A stretch of 64,000 bases of DNA from positions 1 to 64,000 of the forward strand of contig JBAKBP010012295.1 of assembly GCA_037953745.1 (NCBI GenBank). Reading direction: 5' to 3'. Both the position numbers and the translations under genes were made by a program. The notes below the pieces were generated by a model, which saw only the letters and a list, made by a program, of their open reading frames with translations, did not search any database and was not told where the DNA came from. Within the stretch, counting starts at the first letter, position 1, and every line of letters begins with the position of its first letter. This document shows, piece after piece, positions 62,470 to 64,000 of this stretch. The stretch is from Lithodes maja. Its lineage: Eukaryota > Arthropoda > Malacostraca > Decapoda > Lithodidae.

Positions 62470-64000
62470 CATGAATGTAAATGTAGATCCGATCAGAACC
62501 AAAAATTTGATTAAAAAACGTTCTGCGAGTTCTAAAACCGCAACTTTAAAGGTTTTCTATGCAAACGCTCGTAGCATACGCAATAAATTTTCAGATTTAG
62601 AGGAACTAGTGTTTACTGAAAATTATGATGTGATTGGTATAACAGAATCTTGGCTCGATACAGTAGATAGAGACTTTTTAGCAGAGTATTCACTTCCCGG
62701 TTATGTAATGTTTGAGAAAAGCCGAATAAAGAAAAATGGAGGTGGCGCTTTATTTTATATCAAAGAAAGTCTTAACCCGACCCTCTTGTCAAAACCTCAA
62801 ATTGTGAACGTCGACACATCTTTTGTGCTAATAAAGAATAATAAAGGTACAAAAATAATACTTGCATTAATATACAGACCTCCAGCTCAATCAGTGCAAA
62901 CTGACCGAGAAATTTATGAACAAATTGCAGATGTAAGTAACTCACAAGATACCGTATTTTTTGGCGACTTTAATTTACCTGTGACCAAGTGGGGCGATAC
63001 TCTTACTTCACACTCCGGACATGACTTGTATACGAACTTGCAAGAGAGTTCGCTTTATCAATTTGTTCGAACACCGACCCGTGGTAATAACGTTCTTGAC
63101 ATTGTACTTGCAACAAAAGAAGAATTAATAGAGAATTTGAATGTTGGTGATGAATTCAGTAACAGCGACCATCGTACGATAACTTTCACTTTAAACTTTA
63201 CTAGTAACGAACCAAATAGTAGCATCGAAAAAGTCCCTAATTTCAAGAAAGCAAACTTTCATAAACTTAGAGCTATGTTTAAAGAAACTGACTGGAGCTT
63301 TTTAATTAACAATAACGACATAAATACATCTTGAAAGTTATTCGAAACCACTTACCTAAAAGCAGTGCAAGACTGCATACCATCGAAAATACGGCGTCCA
63401 GGCCATAATAATAAGCCCAAATGGTGGAATAAAGATATTTCAAACTGCCTGCTTGCTAAAAAATGTGCTAATGATAGATTAAAATCCTCACAAAATGACG
63501 AAGAACGGGTGAAATTTGTAGAGCTACGACGCAAAGCCAAAAAGTTAATTAAGCAAAGTAAAAAGACCCTAGAGTTACATATTGCGAATCAAAGTAAAAC
63601 AAACCCGAAAGAATTCTATAGTTATATCAGAAAGAAAAAAGTAGTTACTTCAACTGTTGGACCGTTAGTCGATGAAAATGGAGAATACACCAAAGACGAA
63701 GTACAAATGAGTAATGCCCTCAATACCTTCTTTGCATCAGTTTTTACAACAGAAGACCTTAGTGATATCCCTACACCATCGCCGATTCAGATTGATAATT
63801 CAGATGTTCTAAGCAATATCACCGTTACAGAGAGAGAAGTATTGAATTGTTTAGATAAACTCAAGGTAAATAAAACGCCTGGACCTGATACAATCTCGCC
63901 TAGAGTTCTAAAGGAAGCTAAGGATGAGCTCTCCAAACCACTGACATTACTATTCAATAAATCCTTGCAGTCTGGAACTATGCCTGATCAGTGGAAGATA
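62468..64000 (+). mobile_element. CR1-like retrotransposon copy 2, 5'-truncated, runs off window
   Basis: From AGCCATGAATGTAAATG onward the sequence parallels 12938-14475 of copy 1 with scattered substitutions and no visible indel. ORF1 and the leader are absent. The left neighbour is the middle of a family-A MITE, so insertion was into that MITE. The right end lies beyond the window. Confidence 0.85.
62471..64000 (+). pseudogene. ORF2 of CR1-like copy 2, nonsense mutation
   Basis: The endonuclease motifs are present (YANARS, ITESW, GDFN, NSDHRT). The frame from ATG 62471 ends at a TGA at about 63332-63334, where copy 1 has TGG (Trp). After it the same frame continues open through the linker into early RT (KTPGPD, DQWK) to the window edge. 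The start matches the ORF2 start of copy 1, so truncation happened to fall close to the ORF2 ATG. Most differences from copy 1 are point changes. Confidence 0.84.

Overview
The window looks like gene-poor, repeat-dense nuclear DNA of an animal, most probably an arthropod and perhaps a decapod crustacean. That placement is inferred from long GT/GATA/TAA microsatellites, short (TTAGG)n-like runs, tRNA-derived SINEs, several non-LTR clades and a Gmr1-like Gypsy element; no host gene is available to test it. I found no convincing host protein-coding gene, no functional tRNA or rRNA gene and no CRISPR array. Almost every long open frame is transposon coding sequence, an antisense shadow of it, or a frame left open by a tandem repeat.

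Layout. 1-6.6 kb: short inverted-repeat elements flanked by TTAA (family A) alternating with 52-bp, 76-bp and 50-bp minisatellites. 6.9-7.9 kb: two tRNA-derived SINEs, each with GT microsatellite on both sides. 8-11.1 kb: palindromic TTAA elements (families B and C) and a 3' fragment of an RTE-like retrotransposon. 11.6-16.05 kb: a near full-length CR1/L2-like retrotransposon with an SGNH-esterase ORF1 and a twice-frameshifted ORF2. 16.3-22.6 kb: more TTAA elements, 26/34-bp, 67-bp and 26-bp minisatellites, and another microsatellite-embedded SINE. 22.95-31.54 kb: an 8.6-kb Gypsy LTR retrotransposon on the minus strand, inserted into a family-B element with an AGAG duplication. Its integrase remnant lies before the reverse transcriptase (Gmr1-like order), and its integrase core is missing.

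32-44.3 kb: a third non-LTR fragment, chained TTAA elements, a 22-bp minisatellite, SINEs, a 477-bp element with a perfect 8-bp target duplication, and a 2.2-kb array of 20-bp units. 44.7-45.7 kb: a Tc1/mariner-like element with unusually long arms. 47.2-49.3 kb: a 5'-truncated RTE-like element with one long intact frame and an 11-bp target duplication; a second broken copy lies at 57.7-60.2 kb on the other strand. 51.4-53.7 kb: minisatellites. 55.6-56.55 kb: a 910-bp palindrome. 62.46-64 kb: a second CR1-like copy that runs off the window and sits inside a family-A element.

The sequences interact mainly as nested parasites. TTAA elements share or reuse each other's TTAA sites; SINEs occupy microsatellites; retrotransposons land inside TTAA elements; several minisatellites have grown inside dispersed inverted-repeat elements. 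Families A and B share a structured core of about 105 bp with two small stem-loops and are the most intriguing recurrent component.
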